Positions 18,172 through 27,488 of a stretch of DNA of 64,000 bases are shown piece after piece. The position numbers and the translations under genes were made by a program. The stretch spans positions 3,966,104-4,030,103 of the forward strand of contig NZ_LT629763.1 in NCBI RefSeq assembly GCF_900105255.1. Direction: 5' to 3'. Every line of letters begins with the position of its first letter. Position 1 is the first letter of the stretch. Source of the DNA: Halopseudomonas sabulinigri (GTDB lineage Bacteria; Pseudomonadota; Gammaproteobacteria; Pseudomonadales; Pseudomonadaceae). The notes under the pieces were generated by a model. It was not told the origin of the DNA. It worked only from the letters and a program-made list of their open reading frames with translations, and ran no database searches.

Positions 18172-19596
18172 ATGATTGCCATGACCAGCCAGATTCCGCT
18201 TAAAGACGTGACTGCCAGAAACCAGCAGCCAATCACCTTCGTGCCGCCCGCCCAGACCGGCGAGCCGATCCATACCCGCAGCTTCAAGGGCTTTTTTCGC
18301 AACCTGCGCCTGAGCGGCGCGGGCGCGCTCATACTCCTGTTCTTCGGTACGGCCTGGTTGAACTGGAATGGCCACCAAGCGGTGCTCTGGGATCTGGACG
18401 CCAAGCAGTTCTTTATCTTTGGCGCGACCTTCTGGCCGCAGGATTTCATTCTGCTGTCGGCGATTCTGATGATTGCCGCCTTCGGCCTGTTCTTTATCAC
18501 TGTATTCGCCGGACGCGTGTGGTGCGGCTATACCTGCCCACAGAGCGTGTGGACGTGGATATTCATGTGGGCCGAGAAGGTCACTGAGGGCGAACGGCAT
18601 CAGCGCGTACGCCTGGACGCCGCGCCCTGGTCATTCAAAAAGCTGGCGCGCCGCGCCGCCAAGCACGGCATCTGGCTGGCAGTCAGCCTGGCCACGGCGA
18701 TTGCCTTCGTCGGTTATTTCACCCCGGTACGCGAGCTGGTCAGCGATATGCTGCAGCTGCAACTGGGGGCTAGCAGCGCCTTCTGGCTGTTCTTCTTTAC
18801 CGCGGCCACCTACTTCAACGCGGGTTGGCTGCGCGAAAAGGTCTGCCTGCACATGTGCCCCTACTCGCGCTTTCAGAGCGTCATGTTCGACGAGCACACG
18901 CTGGTCGTCACCTACGACAGCGCCCGTGGCGAAGCGCGCGGCCCGCGCAAGAAGAACATCGACCACACTGCAGCCGGCCTGGGTGACTGCATTGACTGCA
19001 CTGTATGCGTCCAGGTCTGCCCAACCGGTATCGATATTCGCGACGGCCTGCAACTCGACTGCATCAGCTGCGGCGCCTGTATCGATGCCTGCAACAGCGT
19101 GATGGACCAGATGGATTACCCACGCGGGCTGATCCGCTATACCTCCGAGCGGGCGCTGGAAGGCAAGCCCACACACTGGCTGCGCCCCCGCCTGGTCGGT
19201 TATGCCGCCGTGCTGCTGTTGATGGTTGGCAGCCTGGTTTGGGGCATCCAGACCCGCCCATTGATTGATCTGGACATCAGCCGTGACCGCAGCATCTTCC
19301 GCGAGAACAGCGCCGGCGACATTGAAAACCTCTACACCCTGAAGGTGATCAACAAGAGCCAGCAAAGCCGCGCCTATACGATCGCACTGGGCGAGCCGGA
19401 GCGCTTCAAGGCACAAGGCCTGGGCGAGGTACGCATTGCCGGCGGTGAGACCGCTGTTGTACCGGTGCGCGTCAGCCGCCAGCAGGCCGACGGCCGTGCC
19501 GGCAGCCAACCGCTGCACTTTGTGGTCAGTGATCTGCACGACGCTGGCAGCAGCGTGCGCGATGCCTCGACCTTTGTTTCGCCGCAGGCGCGTTGA
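18172..19596 (+). CDS. ccoG: Cytochrome oxidase accessory iron-sulfur protein CcoG (RdxA/FixG)
   Basis: A 474-residue membrane-bound ferredoxin-like protein. It has five predicted membrane segments, a CGYTCPQSVW motif, CLHMCPYSRF, and a classical 2x[4Fe-4S] motif CIDCTVCVQVCPTG plus CISCGACIDAC, then a C-terminal immunoglobulin-like domain. CcoG reduces copper for cbb3 oxidase assembly. It lies divergent from cysI with 290 nt between and corresponds to PA4131 (CcoG2). A second in-frame ATG at 18181 is possible; an AAGAG site favours the first. Confidence 0.92.
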   Translation: MIAMTSQIPLKDVTARNQQPITFVPPAQTGEPIHTRSFKGFFRNLRLSGAGALILLFFGTAWLNWNGHQAVLWDLDAKQFFIFGATFWPQDFILLSAILMIAAFGLFFITVFAGRVWCGYTCPQSVWTWIFMWAEKVTEGERHQRVRLDAAPWSFKKLARRAAKHGIWLAVSLATAIAFVGYFTPVRELVSDMLQLQLGASSAFWLFFFTAATYFNAGWLREKVCLHMCPYSRFQSVMFDEHTLVVTYDSARGEARGPRKKNIDHTAAGLGDCIDCTVCVQVCPTGIDIRDGLQLDCISCGACIDACNSVMDQMDYPRGLIRYTSERALEGKPTHWLRPRLVGYAAVLLLMVGSLVWGIQTRPLIDLDISRDRSIFRENSAGDIENLYTLKVINKSQQSRAYTIALGEPERFKAQGLGEVRIAGGETAVVPVRVSRQQADGRAGSQPLHFVVSDLHDAGSSVRDASTFVSPQAR

Positions 19597-19603
19597 GTAG
19601 CCC

Positions 19604-21070
19604 ATGGCCACTGACGATGGCGTAGAGTATGTGCAGGCTTCCAAACCCGCACAGGACAGGATGAAACGCTACGAGAAATTCGCCGACGAGATCGCCGAAC
19701 TCATCCGTACCGGGGTGATCGCTCCCGGCGAGAAGGTACCCTCGGTGCGGCACGCCAGCCGCACCTACGGGGTCAGCCCGTCTACCGTGTTTCAGGCCTA
19801 TTACCTGCTGGAGGACCGGGGCCTGATTCAGGCGCGCCCGCGCTCCGGTTACTTTGTGCACGCCCTGGCGCGGCGCCAGCTGCACGAACCGGATATCGGC
19901 CAGTACGCCTCCGGCAGCGTAGAGGTGGATGTCAGCGAGCTGGTGTTCTCGGTCTTGGGCTCGCTCAAGGACCCGGACATGGTCGCGTTCGGCTCGGCCT
20001 TTCCCAGCCCCAACCTGTTCCCGCTGGCGCGCCTGTCACGCTCGCTGGCCAACAGTGCGCGCGACATGCAGCCACACGCGGTGATCGCCGACATGACCGC
20101 CGGCAATCCCGACCTGCGCCGGCAGATTGCCCTGCGCTATATGGTCAGCGGCATGATGCTGCCGCTGGAGGAGCTGGTCATCACCACCGGCGCCATGGAA
20201 GCACTCAACCTCTGCCTGCAGACCGTGACCCAGCCCGGCGACCTGGTCGCCATCGAAACCCCGGCTTTTTACGCCACCCTGCAGGTGCTGGAACGGCTCA
20301 AGCTCAAGGCGGTGGAGATTCCGGTTCACCCGCGCGAAGGGATTGATCTGGACAGCCTGGCCGACAGCCTGCAGCGCTTCCCGATCAAGGCCTGCTGGTT
20401 CATGAGCAGCCTGCAGAACCCGCTGGGCGCCAGCATGAGCGATGAGAAAAAACAGGCGCTTTATGCGCTGCTGAAGCAGCATCAGGTGCCGATGATCGAG
20501 GACGACGTCTATGCCGAGCTGTACTACGGCAGCCAGCCGCCCAAGCCGGTCAAGAGCTTTGATACCGAGGGTCTGGTGATGCACTGCGGCTCTTTCTCCA
20601 AGTGCCTGGCTCCCGGTTACCGGGTTGGCTGGGTGGCGGCAGGGCGCTTCGCCGAGCAGATCAGCCGCCTCAAACTGATGACCACCATCTCGCCCTCGGT
20701 GCCGGCCCAGGCGGCACTCGCCGATTACCTGCAACACGGCGGCTACGACCGCCACCTGCGCAAGCTGCGGCATGCGCTGGAAAGCCAGCAGCGCGCGATG
20801 CTGGCCTCGGCCGCGCGGCACTTTCCGGCCGAAACCCGGGTTACGCGCCCTCATGGCGGCTACTTTCTGTGGTTTGAGTTTCCCAGCCGGGTCGACTCCT
20901 TGCAGCTATTCCAGCATGCGCTGGCCCAGGGCATCAGTCTGGCGCCGGGGCCGATCTTCTCGGCCAGCCGCCATTACGGCCACTGCGCGCGCCTGAACTA
21001 CGGGCACCCCTGGGATACGCGCAGCGAGCAGGCCATGGCGACGCTGGGCCGCATCATCGCCTCCTTCTGA
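19604..21070 (+). CDS. mpaR: MocR-type GntR regulator with aminotransferase domain (MpaR-like)
   Basis: A 488-residue fusion. The N-terminal GntR winged helix covers about residues 20-90 (VPSVRHASRTYGVSPSTVFQAYYLLEDRGLI). A PLP-dependent aminotransferase fold covers about 115-485, with the PLP lysine in CGSFSKCLAPGYRVGW. It starts 7 nt after ccoG, so it is in the same operon. Its synteny (DUF934, CysI-like, CcoG, this gene, CcoN, small protein) equals PA4129-PA4134, where the regulator is MpaR, reported as a cyanide-responsive activator. That specificity here is an inference from gene order. Confidence 0.82.
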   Translation: MATDDGVEYVQASKPAQDRMKRYEKFADEIAELIRTGVIAPGEKVPSVRHASRTYGVSPSTVFQAYYLLEDRGLIQARPRSGYFVHALARRQLHEPDIGQYASGSVEVDVSELVFSVLGSLKDPDMVAFGSAFPSPNLFPLARLSRSLANSARDMQPHAVIADMTAGNPDLRRQIALRYMVSGMMLPLEELVITTGAMEALNLCLQTVTQPGDLVAIETPAFYATLQVLERLKLKAVEIPVHPREGIDLDSLADSLQRFPIKACWFMSSLQNPLGASMSDEKKQALYALLKQHQVPMIEDDVYAELYYGSQPPKPVKSFDTEGLVMHCGSFSKCLAPGYRVGWVAAGRFAEQISRLKLMTTISPSVPAQAALADYLQHGGYDRHLRKLRHALESQQRAMLASAARHFPAETRVTRPHGGYFLWFEFPSRVDSLQLFQHALAQGISLAPGPIFSASRHYGHCARLNYGHPWDTRSEQAMATLGRIIASF

Positions 21071-21187
21071 TGGCCGCCAGCTGCGACACCCGACCGCAGA
21101 CGCCAGCGACGGCACACTGACCCAGCGCAATATTCCGCGCGCCGCAACTCGCCAGACTGGCCTTTTGCTGCCGTAGGGAGACTTTGC

Positions 21188-22360
21188 ATGATCCATGACG
21201 TTGCCATCGTTGGCGCTGGCCCCAGCGGACTTTGCCTCGCCCGCGCGCTATCGGAGCAAGGCCTGTCGGTGTTGTTGCTCGAGCGGCAAGCGGAGGCAGC
21301 CATTGCCGAGCCGGCCTTTGATGGGCGCGAAATTGCCCTGACCCACAGCTCGCAAGCGCTGCTCGAGCGGCTCAATATCTGGTCACTGATTGAGGCCGAT
21401 GAGATTGCCGTGTTGCGCGATGCCAGCGTGTTCAGCGGCCCGTCTCCGTTTGCCCTGCACATCAATGCCCAGCAGGCCGGGGCCGAACGGCTCGGGCATC
21501 TGGTGGCCAATCAGGCGATCCGCCGTGCCTGTTACCAGAGCCTGCAACAGGATGCTGCGACCACGCTGCGTTGCGATGCCGAGATACACGCCATCCGGCA
21601 GCACCCGGACCGGGTCGAGCTGGCGTTGGCCCACGGCGATGTGCTGCAGGCGCGGCTACTGGTTGCTGCGGATAGCCGTTTTTCCGAGACCCGCCGCCTG
21701 CTGGGCATAGGTGCTCAGCTGAAGGATTTCGGCAAGAGCATGCTGGTCTGCCGCATGCGGCACGAGAAAGACCACCAGCAGGTCGCCTGGGAGTGGTTCG
21801 GCTACGGTCAAACCCTGGCCCTGCTGCCGTTGAACGGGCGGCAGTCGTCGGTGGTGATTACCCTGCCGCCGCGCGCGATTGCGCAGCTGCAGCAGCTAGG
21901 CGACGAGCGCTTTTCCAGAGAAATCGAGCAGCGCTTTGCTCACCGTCTGGGACGTATGCAACTGGTCAGCAGCCGCCATGCGTACCCTCTTGTGGGTGTT
22001 TATGCCCGGCGTGTCATCAGCCAGCGCTGCGCGCTGATCGGCGACGCTGCTGTGGGCATGCATCCGGTGACCGCACATGGTTTCAACTTTGGCCTGGGGA
22101 GTGTGCAGCGGCTCAGCAAGCTGGTGCTGGCTGCCCATGCGCGCGGTAAAGATCTGGCGGAGCCAGCCTTGCTCGAGCGTTACCAGCGCCAACAAAGGCT
22201 GGCTACCTGGCCCCTATATCAGGCCACCAATCTGCTGGTGGAGTGCTACACCAGTGATCAACTGCCTATGCGTCTGCTGCGCAACGCCGGTCTGCGTCTG
22301 GCCCAGCAGGCTCAGCCACTCAAGCGTGGCATAGCCCGGCATCTGACTACCCAGCGGTGA
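21188..22360 (+). CDS. UbiH/UbiF/UbiM-family FAD-dependent hydroxylase
   Basis: A 390-residue class A flavin monooxygenase with an N-terminal dinucleotide motif VAIVGAGPSGLCLARALSE (GxGxxG), a middle segment RLLVAADSRFS, and a C-terminal GD motif CALIGDAAVGMHPVTAHGFNFGLGS. Family members hydroxylate the ubiquinone ring. UbiM-type proteins (C5 position) are the nearest I recognise, but subfamily assignment needs alignment. The ATG at 21188 follows a GGGAG site. It sits between the regulator and the orphan oxidase subunit, where P. aeruginosa has no such gene, so it may serve quinone supply to that terminal oxidase. Confidence 0.85.
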   Translation: MIHDVAIVGAGPSGLCLARALSEQGLSVLLLERQAEAAIAEPAFDGREIALTHSSQALLERLNIWSLIEADEIAVLRDASVFSGPSPFALHINAQQAGAERLGHLVANQAIRRACYQSLQQDAATTLRCDAEIHAIRQHPDRVELALAHGDVLQARLLVAADSRFSETRRLLGIGAQLKDFGKSMLVCRMRHEKDHQQVAWEWFGYGQTLALLPLNGRQSSVVITLPPRAIAQLQQLGDERFSREIEQRFAHRLGRMQLVSSRHAYPLVGVYARRVISQRCALIGDAAVGMHPVTAHGFNFGLGSVQRLSKLVLAAHARGKDLAEPALLERYQRQQRLATWPLYQATNLLVECYTSDQLPMRLLRNAGLRLAQQAQPLKRGIARHLTTQR

Positions 22361-22485
22361 TTCGCGCTGGCCATCTGATACGCCTTAACGCGTGACCTCT
22401 GAGTCTGTTTTGTGTTGTTCGCCTTTTCTACAGTACGGCTACCTTTGCGGCCCTGGCCGCAGTCACTGTCAGAAAGGTTTCAACG

Positions 22486-23919
22486 ATGCAAAACACAGGT
22501 GCTGTGCAGCCTTACAACTACCGGGTGGTGCGCCAGTTCGCCATCATGACGGTGGTGTGGGGCGTGGTAGGTATGTCGGTCGGCCTGCTGGTCGCTTCGC
22601 AGCTGGTCTGGCCAGCGCTCAACTTTGATCTGCCCTGGACCAGCTTTGGCCGTCTGCGCCCACTGCATACCAGCCTGGTGATATTCGGCTTTGCCGGCAG
22701 CGCACAGTTCGCCGCCAGTTACTATGCGGTGCAGCGTACCTGCCAAACGCCGCTGATTGCGCCGCGCCTGACGGCCTTCACCTTCTGGGGCTGGCAGGCG
22801 GTGATCATCATCATGCTGGTGACCCTGCCCCAGGGGCTGACCACCACCAAGGAATACGCCGAGATCGAGTTCACCGGTGCGGTGGTGATGGCCATCGTCT
22901 GGGTGGCCTACGCGGTAGTGTTCTTCGGTACGCTGAGGCGCCGCAAGACCCGCCACATATACGTGGGCAACTGGTTCTTTGCCGCCTTCATCCTGGTCAT
23001 CGCGGTGCTGCATATCGTTAACCACGCCGCGATCCCGATCAGCTGGTTCAAGTCCTACCCGGTCTATGCCGGCGCGACCGACGCCATGGTGCAGTGGTGG
23101 TACGGGCACAACGCGGTGGGCTTTTTTCTGACCACCGGCTTTCTCGGCATGATGTATTACTTTGTGCCCAAGCAGGTGAACCGGCCGGTGTACTCCTACC
23201 GCCTGTCGATCGTGCACTTCTGGGCGCTGATCACCCTGTACATCTGGGCCGGGCCACACCATTTGCACTACACCGCCTTGCCAGACTGGGCGCAATCGCT
23301 CGGCATGGTGATGTCGCTGATTCTATTGGCGCCCAGTTGGGGCGGCATGATCAACGGCATGATGACCCTCTCTGGCTCCTGGCATCAGCTGCGTACCGAT
23401 CCGATCCTGCGTTTTCTGGTGGTGGCGCTGGCCTTCTACGGCATGTCGACCTTTGAAGGGCCGATGATGGCGATCAAAACCGTGAACGCACTTTCGCACT
23501 ACACTGACTGGACTATCGGCCACGTGCACGCAGGCGCGCTGGGCTGGGTTGCGATGATCACCTTCGGCTCGCTGTACCACCTGATTCCCAAGGTATTCGG
23601 GGTCGAGAAAATGCACAGCACCGGGCTGATCAACCTGCACTTCTGGCTGGCGACCATCGGCACCGTACTCTACATAGTCGCGATGTGGGTCAACGGCATT
23701 ACCCAGGGCCTGATGTGGCGTGCAGTGAACGTCGATGGTACGCCAACCTACTCCTTTGTGGAGGCGCTGGAGGCCAGCCATCCGGGTTACGTGGTACGGG
23801 TTATTGGCGGCGCCTTCTTCTTCACCGGCATGCTGTGCATGGCCTGGAATACCTGGCGCACGGTGCGTGCGGCCCGCCAGTTGGAGGCGCAGACCAGCGC
23901 TCTGGCAACCGTCCATTGA
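22486..23919 (+). CDS. ccoN: Orphan cbb3-type cytochrome oxidase catalytic subunit (CcoN4-like)
   Basis: A 477-residue twelve-helix heme-copper oxidase subunit I. Visible are the heme/copper histidines in [39 protein letters not shown] and [14 protein letters not shown], with the Tyr in LYIWAGPHH that is crosslinked in cbb3 enzymes. No ccoO, ccoP or real ccoQ accompanies it, so it must combine with subunits encoded elsewhere, as P. aeruginosa CcoN4 does. There it confers cyanide tolerance. An AAAGG ribosome site precedes the ATG. Confidence 0.92.
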   Translation: MQNTGAVQPYNYRVVRQFAIMTVVWGVVGMSVGLLVASQLVWPALNFDLPWTSFGRLRPLHTSLVIFGFAGSAQFAASYYAVQRTCQTPLIAPRLTAFTFWGWQAVIIIMLVTLPQGLTTTKEYAEIEFTGAVVMAIVWVAYAVVFFGTLRRRKTRHIYVGNWFFAAFILVIAVLHIVNHAAIPISWFKSYPVYAGATDAMVQWWYGHNAVGFFLTTGFLGMMYYFVPKQVNRPVYSYRLSIVHFWALITLYIWAGPHHLHYTALPDWAQSLGMVMSLILLAPSWGGMINGMMTLSGSWHQLRTDPILRFLVVALAFYGMSTFEGPMMAIKTVNALSHYTDWTIGHVHAGALGWVAMITFGSLYHLIPKVFGVEKMHSTGLINLHFWLATIGTVLYIVAMWVNGITQGLMWRAVNVDGTPTYSFVEALEASHPGYVVRVIGGAFFFTGMLCMAWNTWRTVRAARQLEAQTSALATVH

Positions 23920-23938
23920 GAACGCAGGAGCTTGTCCC

Positions 23939-24085
23939 ATGCTGATCTCTGAAATAGTCGCACTGCTGACGCTGATTGGCTTCTTCCTGGCCGTGAGCGC
24001 CAGTCTGGCGAACCATCCCGGCAACGAACTGGAAGACGCAGCTCAGCTGCCTTTCCTGGAGGAGCCGGACAGCTTTGACGCCTGA
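23939..24085 (+). CDS. Small single-pass membrane protein after CcoN (PA4134/CcoQ-like position)
   Basis: A 48-residue protein: one N-terminal membrane helix (residues 1-25, MLISEIVALLTLIGFFLAVS) and an acidic cytosolic or periplasmic tail. It has a clear AGGAG ribosome site 8 nt before the ATG and starts 19 nt after ccoN, in the place of PA4134. By size and topology it could act like CcoQ in stabilising the orphan oxidase, but no CcoQ signature was recognised. Confidence 0.75.
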   Translation: MLISEIVALLTLIGFFLAVSASLANHPGNELEDAAQLPFLEEPDSFDA

Positions 24086-24086
24086 G

Positions 24087-24108
24087 CCAGCCCTGCGCCA
24101 GGGCCTGG
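24087..24108. terminator. Hairpin between convergent oxidase and erbR genes
   Basis: CCAGCCCTG, a 3-nt loop and CAGGGCCTGG form a stem with a one-base bulge, within the 26 nt separating two convergent genes. There is no T-run on either side, so the bidirectional terminator role is tentative. Confidence 0.4.
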
Positions 24109-24111
24109 CCG

Positions 24112-24774
24112 TTAACGTCTCAGATAAGCACTGAAATCCACATCACTGGCCGACAGAATCGCCTGCACGCGGTTGTGCACGTTCAGTTTGCGCAGGATCG
24201 CCGAGACGTGGGCCTTGACCGTGGTTTCGGCGATTTCCAGATGGTAGGCAATCTGCTTGTTGGACTCGCCCTTGGCCATGCGCTCCAGCACCAGCAGTTG
24301 TTTGCGGGTCAGGGCGTACAGCAGTTCCGGGGAGATGGGGTATTCCTCGGGGTTGCGACGGGTGATGGTACGGTTGGCGCGGATGATGTCGGAGGGCAGG
24401 TAAACGTTGCCGTCGAGGATCTGCACTATGGCCTCGGTCATCTGCGCCCGTGGCGAGGATTTGGTGATAAAGCCCACCGCGCCGTAGGTGATGGCCTGCA
24501 GCACTACCTGCTTGTCTTCTTCGGCCGAGACGATCACCACGGGAATCGAGGGTGAATCGTTGCGCAGAGTGATCAGCCCGTTCAGGCCGTGCATGCCGGG
24601 CATGTTCAAGTCGAGCAGGATCAGGTCAAGGTCATCGTGTTCCTGGGCCAGCGTCAGGGCGCTGTCCAGATCGCAGGTCTCCAGCAATTCGCTACCGGGA
24701 AACCCGCTGCTGATCACATTGCAGATGGCCTCGCGGAACAACGGGTGATCATCGGCTATCAGGATCTTGTACAT
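24112..24774 (-). CDS. erbR: LuxR-type response regulator ErbR/AgmR
   Basis: A 220-residue NarL/FixJ-type regulator. The receiver covers residues 1-120 with phosphoacceptor D55 in [10 protein letters not shown] and K105-type context [11 protein letters not shown] LuxR helix-turn-helix covers about 150-215 ([22 protein letters not shown]). The sequence strongly resembles AgmR/ErbR, the regulator of PQQ and ethanol-oxidation genes in Pseudomonas, and its position inside the exa/ped locus agrees. The promoter region (24775-24977) carries the motif at 24903. Confidence 0.88.
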   Translation of the reverse strand: MYKILIADDHPLFREAICNVISSGFPGSELLETCDLDSALTLAQEHDDLDLILLDLNMPGMHGLNGLITLRNDSPSIPVVIVSAEEDKQVVLQAITYGAVGFITKSSPRAQMTEAIVQILDGNVYLPSDIIRANRTITRRNPEEYPISPELLYALTRKQLLVLERMAKGESNKQIAYHLEIAETTVKAHVSAILRKLNVHNRVQAILSASDVDFSAYLRR

Positions 24775-24902
24775 GGCGTTGGTAACCTGTTTTTTTTGTA
24801 TGCGGCCGACGTAGTCTGGCTGGGACTCGCCTGCTCGGTGATATTACATCGGTATTACACCCGGAGTAGGCTGTCTTGCAAATGATACATTGGCACAACA
24901 AA

Positions 24903-24920
24903 CCGGTACTAAAGTAGTAA
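24903..24920 (-). promoter_or_regulatory. Shared promoter motif upstream of erbR
   Basis: CCGGTACTAAAGTAGTAA lies 129 nt upstream of erbR in the 203-nt gap before the ABC permease. It aligns with CCGGTACCAAGGTAGTAT at 28762 (mostly identical) and with the nosP motif at 10682. It is a possible autoregulatory or cross-regulatory site. Confidence 0.5.
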
Positions 24921-24977
24921 GTCCTGCCCGGAGCGCCGCAAGCGAAAAGCGGTGCGGGCGAGCGCTCGGTGGGCAGC

Positions 24978-25769
24978 TCAGCCGCGCACCGCTGCCCGCT
25001 GCGGGTTGAAGGTCAGCACCGCCGCCAGGCTGACCAGCAGCCACAGGCCCAGGCACACCAGCAGGGCAGTCAGGTTGAACCGCTGATAGAGCGCAAAGCG
25101 CACCAGTTCTACCGCGTGGGTAAAGGGGTTGAGGGCGCACAGCCAATACAGCCATTCACTGGATTCGCGCATCTTCCACAGCGGATACAGCGCCGACGAC
25201 AGGAAGAACAGCGGGAAGATGACGAAGTTCATCACCCCGGCGAAGTTCTCCAGCTGACGAATCCCGTTCGATAACAGCAGCCCCAGTGAGCTGAGCAGCA
25301 GCGCCGCCAGCAGCAGGGCGGGTGCGGCGGCGAGCAGGCCCCAGAGGGGCGGGCGAATGTCAAAGCACCAGGCAATCGCCAGAAAGGCGTAGACCTGAAT
25401 CAGTGACACCAGTGCCGTTGCCAGCAGCTTGCTGAGCAGCAGAAAGGGGCGCGGCAGTGGGCTCATCAGCAGCACGCGCATGCTGCCCATCTCCCGGTCG
25501 TAGACCATCGACAGGGAGCCCTGCATACCGTTGAACAGCAAGATCATGCAGCACAGCCCGGGCAGGATGTAGGTCTCATAGGTGATGTAGGTGCTGTACG
25601 GCGGGATGATCGACACCCCCAGCGCGGCGCGAAAGCCGGCGGCAAATACCAGCAGCCACAGCAGCGGGCGCACCAGTGCGCTGAGAAAGCGTGAGCGTTG
25701 CAGAAAAAAGCGCAGCCACTCGCGTTGCAGAATCCCGGCCATGCAGGCGAGGTAATGGTGCGGGCTCAT
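24978..25769 (-). CDS. pedC: ABC-2 permease of the PQQ alcohol-dehydrogenase-associated transporter (PedC-like)
   Basis: A 263-residue inner-membrane protein of the ABC-2 type with six predicted helices and the family motif YDREMGSMRVLLMSPLPRP. It is the last gene of a four-gene unit (binding protein, beta-propeller, ATPase, permease) repeatedly found with quinoprotein alcohol dehydrogenases. Its start overlaps the ATPase stop by 4 nt. The substrate is unknown; export of a toxic intermediate or involvement in alcohol sensing has been proposed for the family. Confidence 0.85.
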   Translation of the reverse strand: MSPHHYLACMAGILQREWLRFFLQRSRFLSALVRPLLWLLVFAAGFRAALGVSIIPPYSTYITYETYILPGLCCMILLFNGMQGSLSMVYDREMGSMRVLLMSPLPRPFLLLSKLLATALVSLIQVYAFLAIAWCFDIRPPLWGLLAAAPALLLAALLLSSLGLLLSNGIRQLENFAGVMNFVIFPLFFLSSALYPLWKMRESSEWLYWLCALNPFTHAVELVRFALYQRFNLTALLVCLGLWLLVSLAAVLTFNPQRAAVRG

Positions 25770-26503
25770 GCGGTGGCCTCCAGGGCGTTGGCACTGAGCC
25801 GGGCGAAGGCCTGGGTCAGGTCGGCGGCCTGTTGTTGCCGCACCAGCTCGGCGGCTTCACCGCTGGCCACCACGCGGCCACGGCTGAGCATGATCACCGG
25901 ATCGGCATCGTGGATTTCATCCAGCAGGTGGGTGGTCCAGATCACTGTCAGTTGCTGCTCGGCGCACAGGGCGCGCACATGCTGGTTGAGTGCGGCGCGG
26001 CTGGCGGTATCCAGCCCCACGCTGGCCTCATCGAGCAGCAGAATGCGCGGCTGGTGCAGCAAGGCGCGGGCGATCTCCACCCGCCGCCGATGGCCGCCGT
26101 TGAGCTGACGCACCTTCTCGTGCTGACGCTCCAGCAAGTGCTGCCGTGCCAGTTCGGCTTCGATGCGCGGGGCCGCCGCGCGGCGTGACAGCCCGTGCAG
26201 GGCCGCGTGGTAGGCCAGGTTCTGACGCACCGTCAGGTCCAGGTCGAGGGTGCTTTGCTGGAATACCACGCCTAGCTGGCGTAGCGCGTGGCGCGGGTGG
26301 CGGCGGATCGATTGGCCGTCCAGCAGGATGTCGCCCTGCTGCAGGCGGTACAGCCGGCTGAGCAGCGCCACCAGCGTCGACTTGCCGGCGCCGTTGGGGC
26401 CCAACAAGGCGTTCAGACAGCCCGTGCGCAGCGTAAAGCCAACCTGCTCAAGCGCCCTGTGTGCGCCATAGGTAAAGCTGACGTCGGCGACCTGAATGCT
26501 CAT
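25766..26503 (-). CDS. ABC transporter ATPase, PQQ alcohol-dehydrogenase-associated
   Basis: A 245-residue ATP-binding subunit with Walker A LGPNGAGKST, Q-loop FQQST, a signature with Asn in place of Ser (LNGGHRRRVEIARAL), and Walker B ILLLDEA. The start MSIQVADVSF at 26503 shares one base with the stop of the preceding propeller gene (TGATG); the extension to 26527 adds no conserved sequence. It powers the PedC-like permease encoded next. Confidence 0.87.
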   Translation of the reverse strand: MSIQVADVSFTYGAHRALEQVGFTLRTGCLNALLGPNGAGKSTLVALLSRLYRLQQGDILLDGQSIRRHPRHALRQLGVVFQQSTLDLDLTVRQNLAYHAALHGLSRRAAAPRIEAELARQHLLERQHEKVRQLNGGHRRRVEIARALLHQPRILLLDEASVGLDTASRAALNQHVRALCAEQQLTVIWTTHLLDEIHDADPVIMLSRGRVVASGEAAELVRQQQAADLTQAFARLSANALEATA

Positions 26504-27477
26504 CAGGGCGTGACCACCACGCCCCACGGGAAGCGCCCTACCTTGATGGATTTCAGTACCTTGAGGTCCGCCACATCAATCACCGAAACGTCGCCACTCA
26601 CACCGTTGGTGGTCAGCAGCCGGCTTTCGTCGCCGTTGAACGCCAGGTGCCAGACGCGGCGGCCAACCAGCAGGTAATCCAGCACTTCAAAGGTGTTGGC
26701 GTCGACCACCGCCACGTGGTTGGCCGGGCCCAGGGCGACAAAGGCGTATTTGCCGTCGCGGGTCAGGCGCACGCCAACCGGCTGGATGCGGTCCGGGTGA
26801 ATGCCCTTGATCTCGAAGGTCAGCACCTTTTTCACTTCGCGCGAATCCACGTCCAACACGGTGACGGTGCCGCCGATCTCGGCCGAGGCCCACAGTGTCT
26901 TGCTGTCGTGGCTGAACTCGACGTGACGCGGGCGCTGGTCAACCAGGGTGTTGTCGACCAGCTCGTTCGTGGTGGTGTCGATCCAGTGCAGCATGTTGGT
27001 GGTTTCGCTGGTGTTCACCGCCCACTTGCCATCCGGGCTGACCGCCATGCCTTCTGGCTCCACGCCCACGTCGATCTGCGCCAGTACCTCGGCGGTGGGT
27101 ACGTCGACCACGGTTACCAGTGCGTCGTCTTCGTTGGAGATGTACAGGGTGCGGTCGTTCGGGTGCAGGGCAAACTGCTCCGGGTCAGCGCCGGACGGCA
27201 GTTCCTGCACTATGCGGCGGGTCGCCAGATCCATGATCTGCACGGTGTCGGAGTCGCTGGCGCAGATGAACAGCTTGCTGTTATCGCTCGACAGCAGAAT
27301 ACCGCGCGGGCGCATGCCAACGTCCAGCGTGTCGGTCACCTCCAGCGTGTTCATGTCGATCACCGAGATGCTGTTGTCCTTCTCGTTCGATACGTAGGCA
27401 GTCTCGGCCAGAGCGGTGGTGCTCGCAGAGGTGATCAACGCGGCCAGCAGGGCGTGGCGAAAGGGCAGGGTAGTCAT
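26503..27477 (-). CDS. Secreted YVTN-type beta-propeller protein of the PQQ-associated ABC locus
   Basis: A 324-residue periplasmic beta-propeller with a signal peptide ending TALAE (about residue 24), then seven repeated blades of YVSNEKDNSISVIDMNTLEV type (YVTN/NHL-like). It belongs to the beta-propeller family linked to PQQ-dependent catabolism. I chose ATG 27477 because GGAG lies 7 nt upstream and the signal peptide starts there. ATG 27489, which overlaps the stop of the binding-protein gene, is the alternative. It has no enzymatic motif and may present substrate to the ABC system or the dehydrogenases. Confidence 0.85.
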   Translation of the reverse strand: MTTLPFRHALLAALITSASTTALAETAYVSNEKDNSISVIDMNTLEVTDTLDVGMRPRGILLSSDNSKLFICASDSDTVQIMDLATRRIVQELPSGADPEQFALHPNDRTLYISNEDDALVTVVDVPTAEVLAQIDVGVEPEGMAVSPDGKWAVNTSETTNMLHWIDTTTNELVDNTLVDQRPRHVEFSHDSKTLWASAEIGGTVTVLDVDSREVKKVLTFEIKGIHPDRIQPVGVRLTRDGKYAFVALGPANHVAVVDANTFEVLDYLLVGRRVWHLAFNGDESRLLTTNGVSGDVSVIDVADLKVLKSIKVGRFPWGVVVTP

Positions 27478-27488
27478 GGGCAGCTCCA

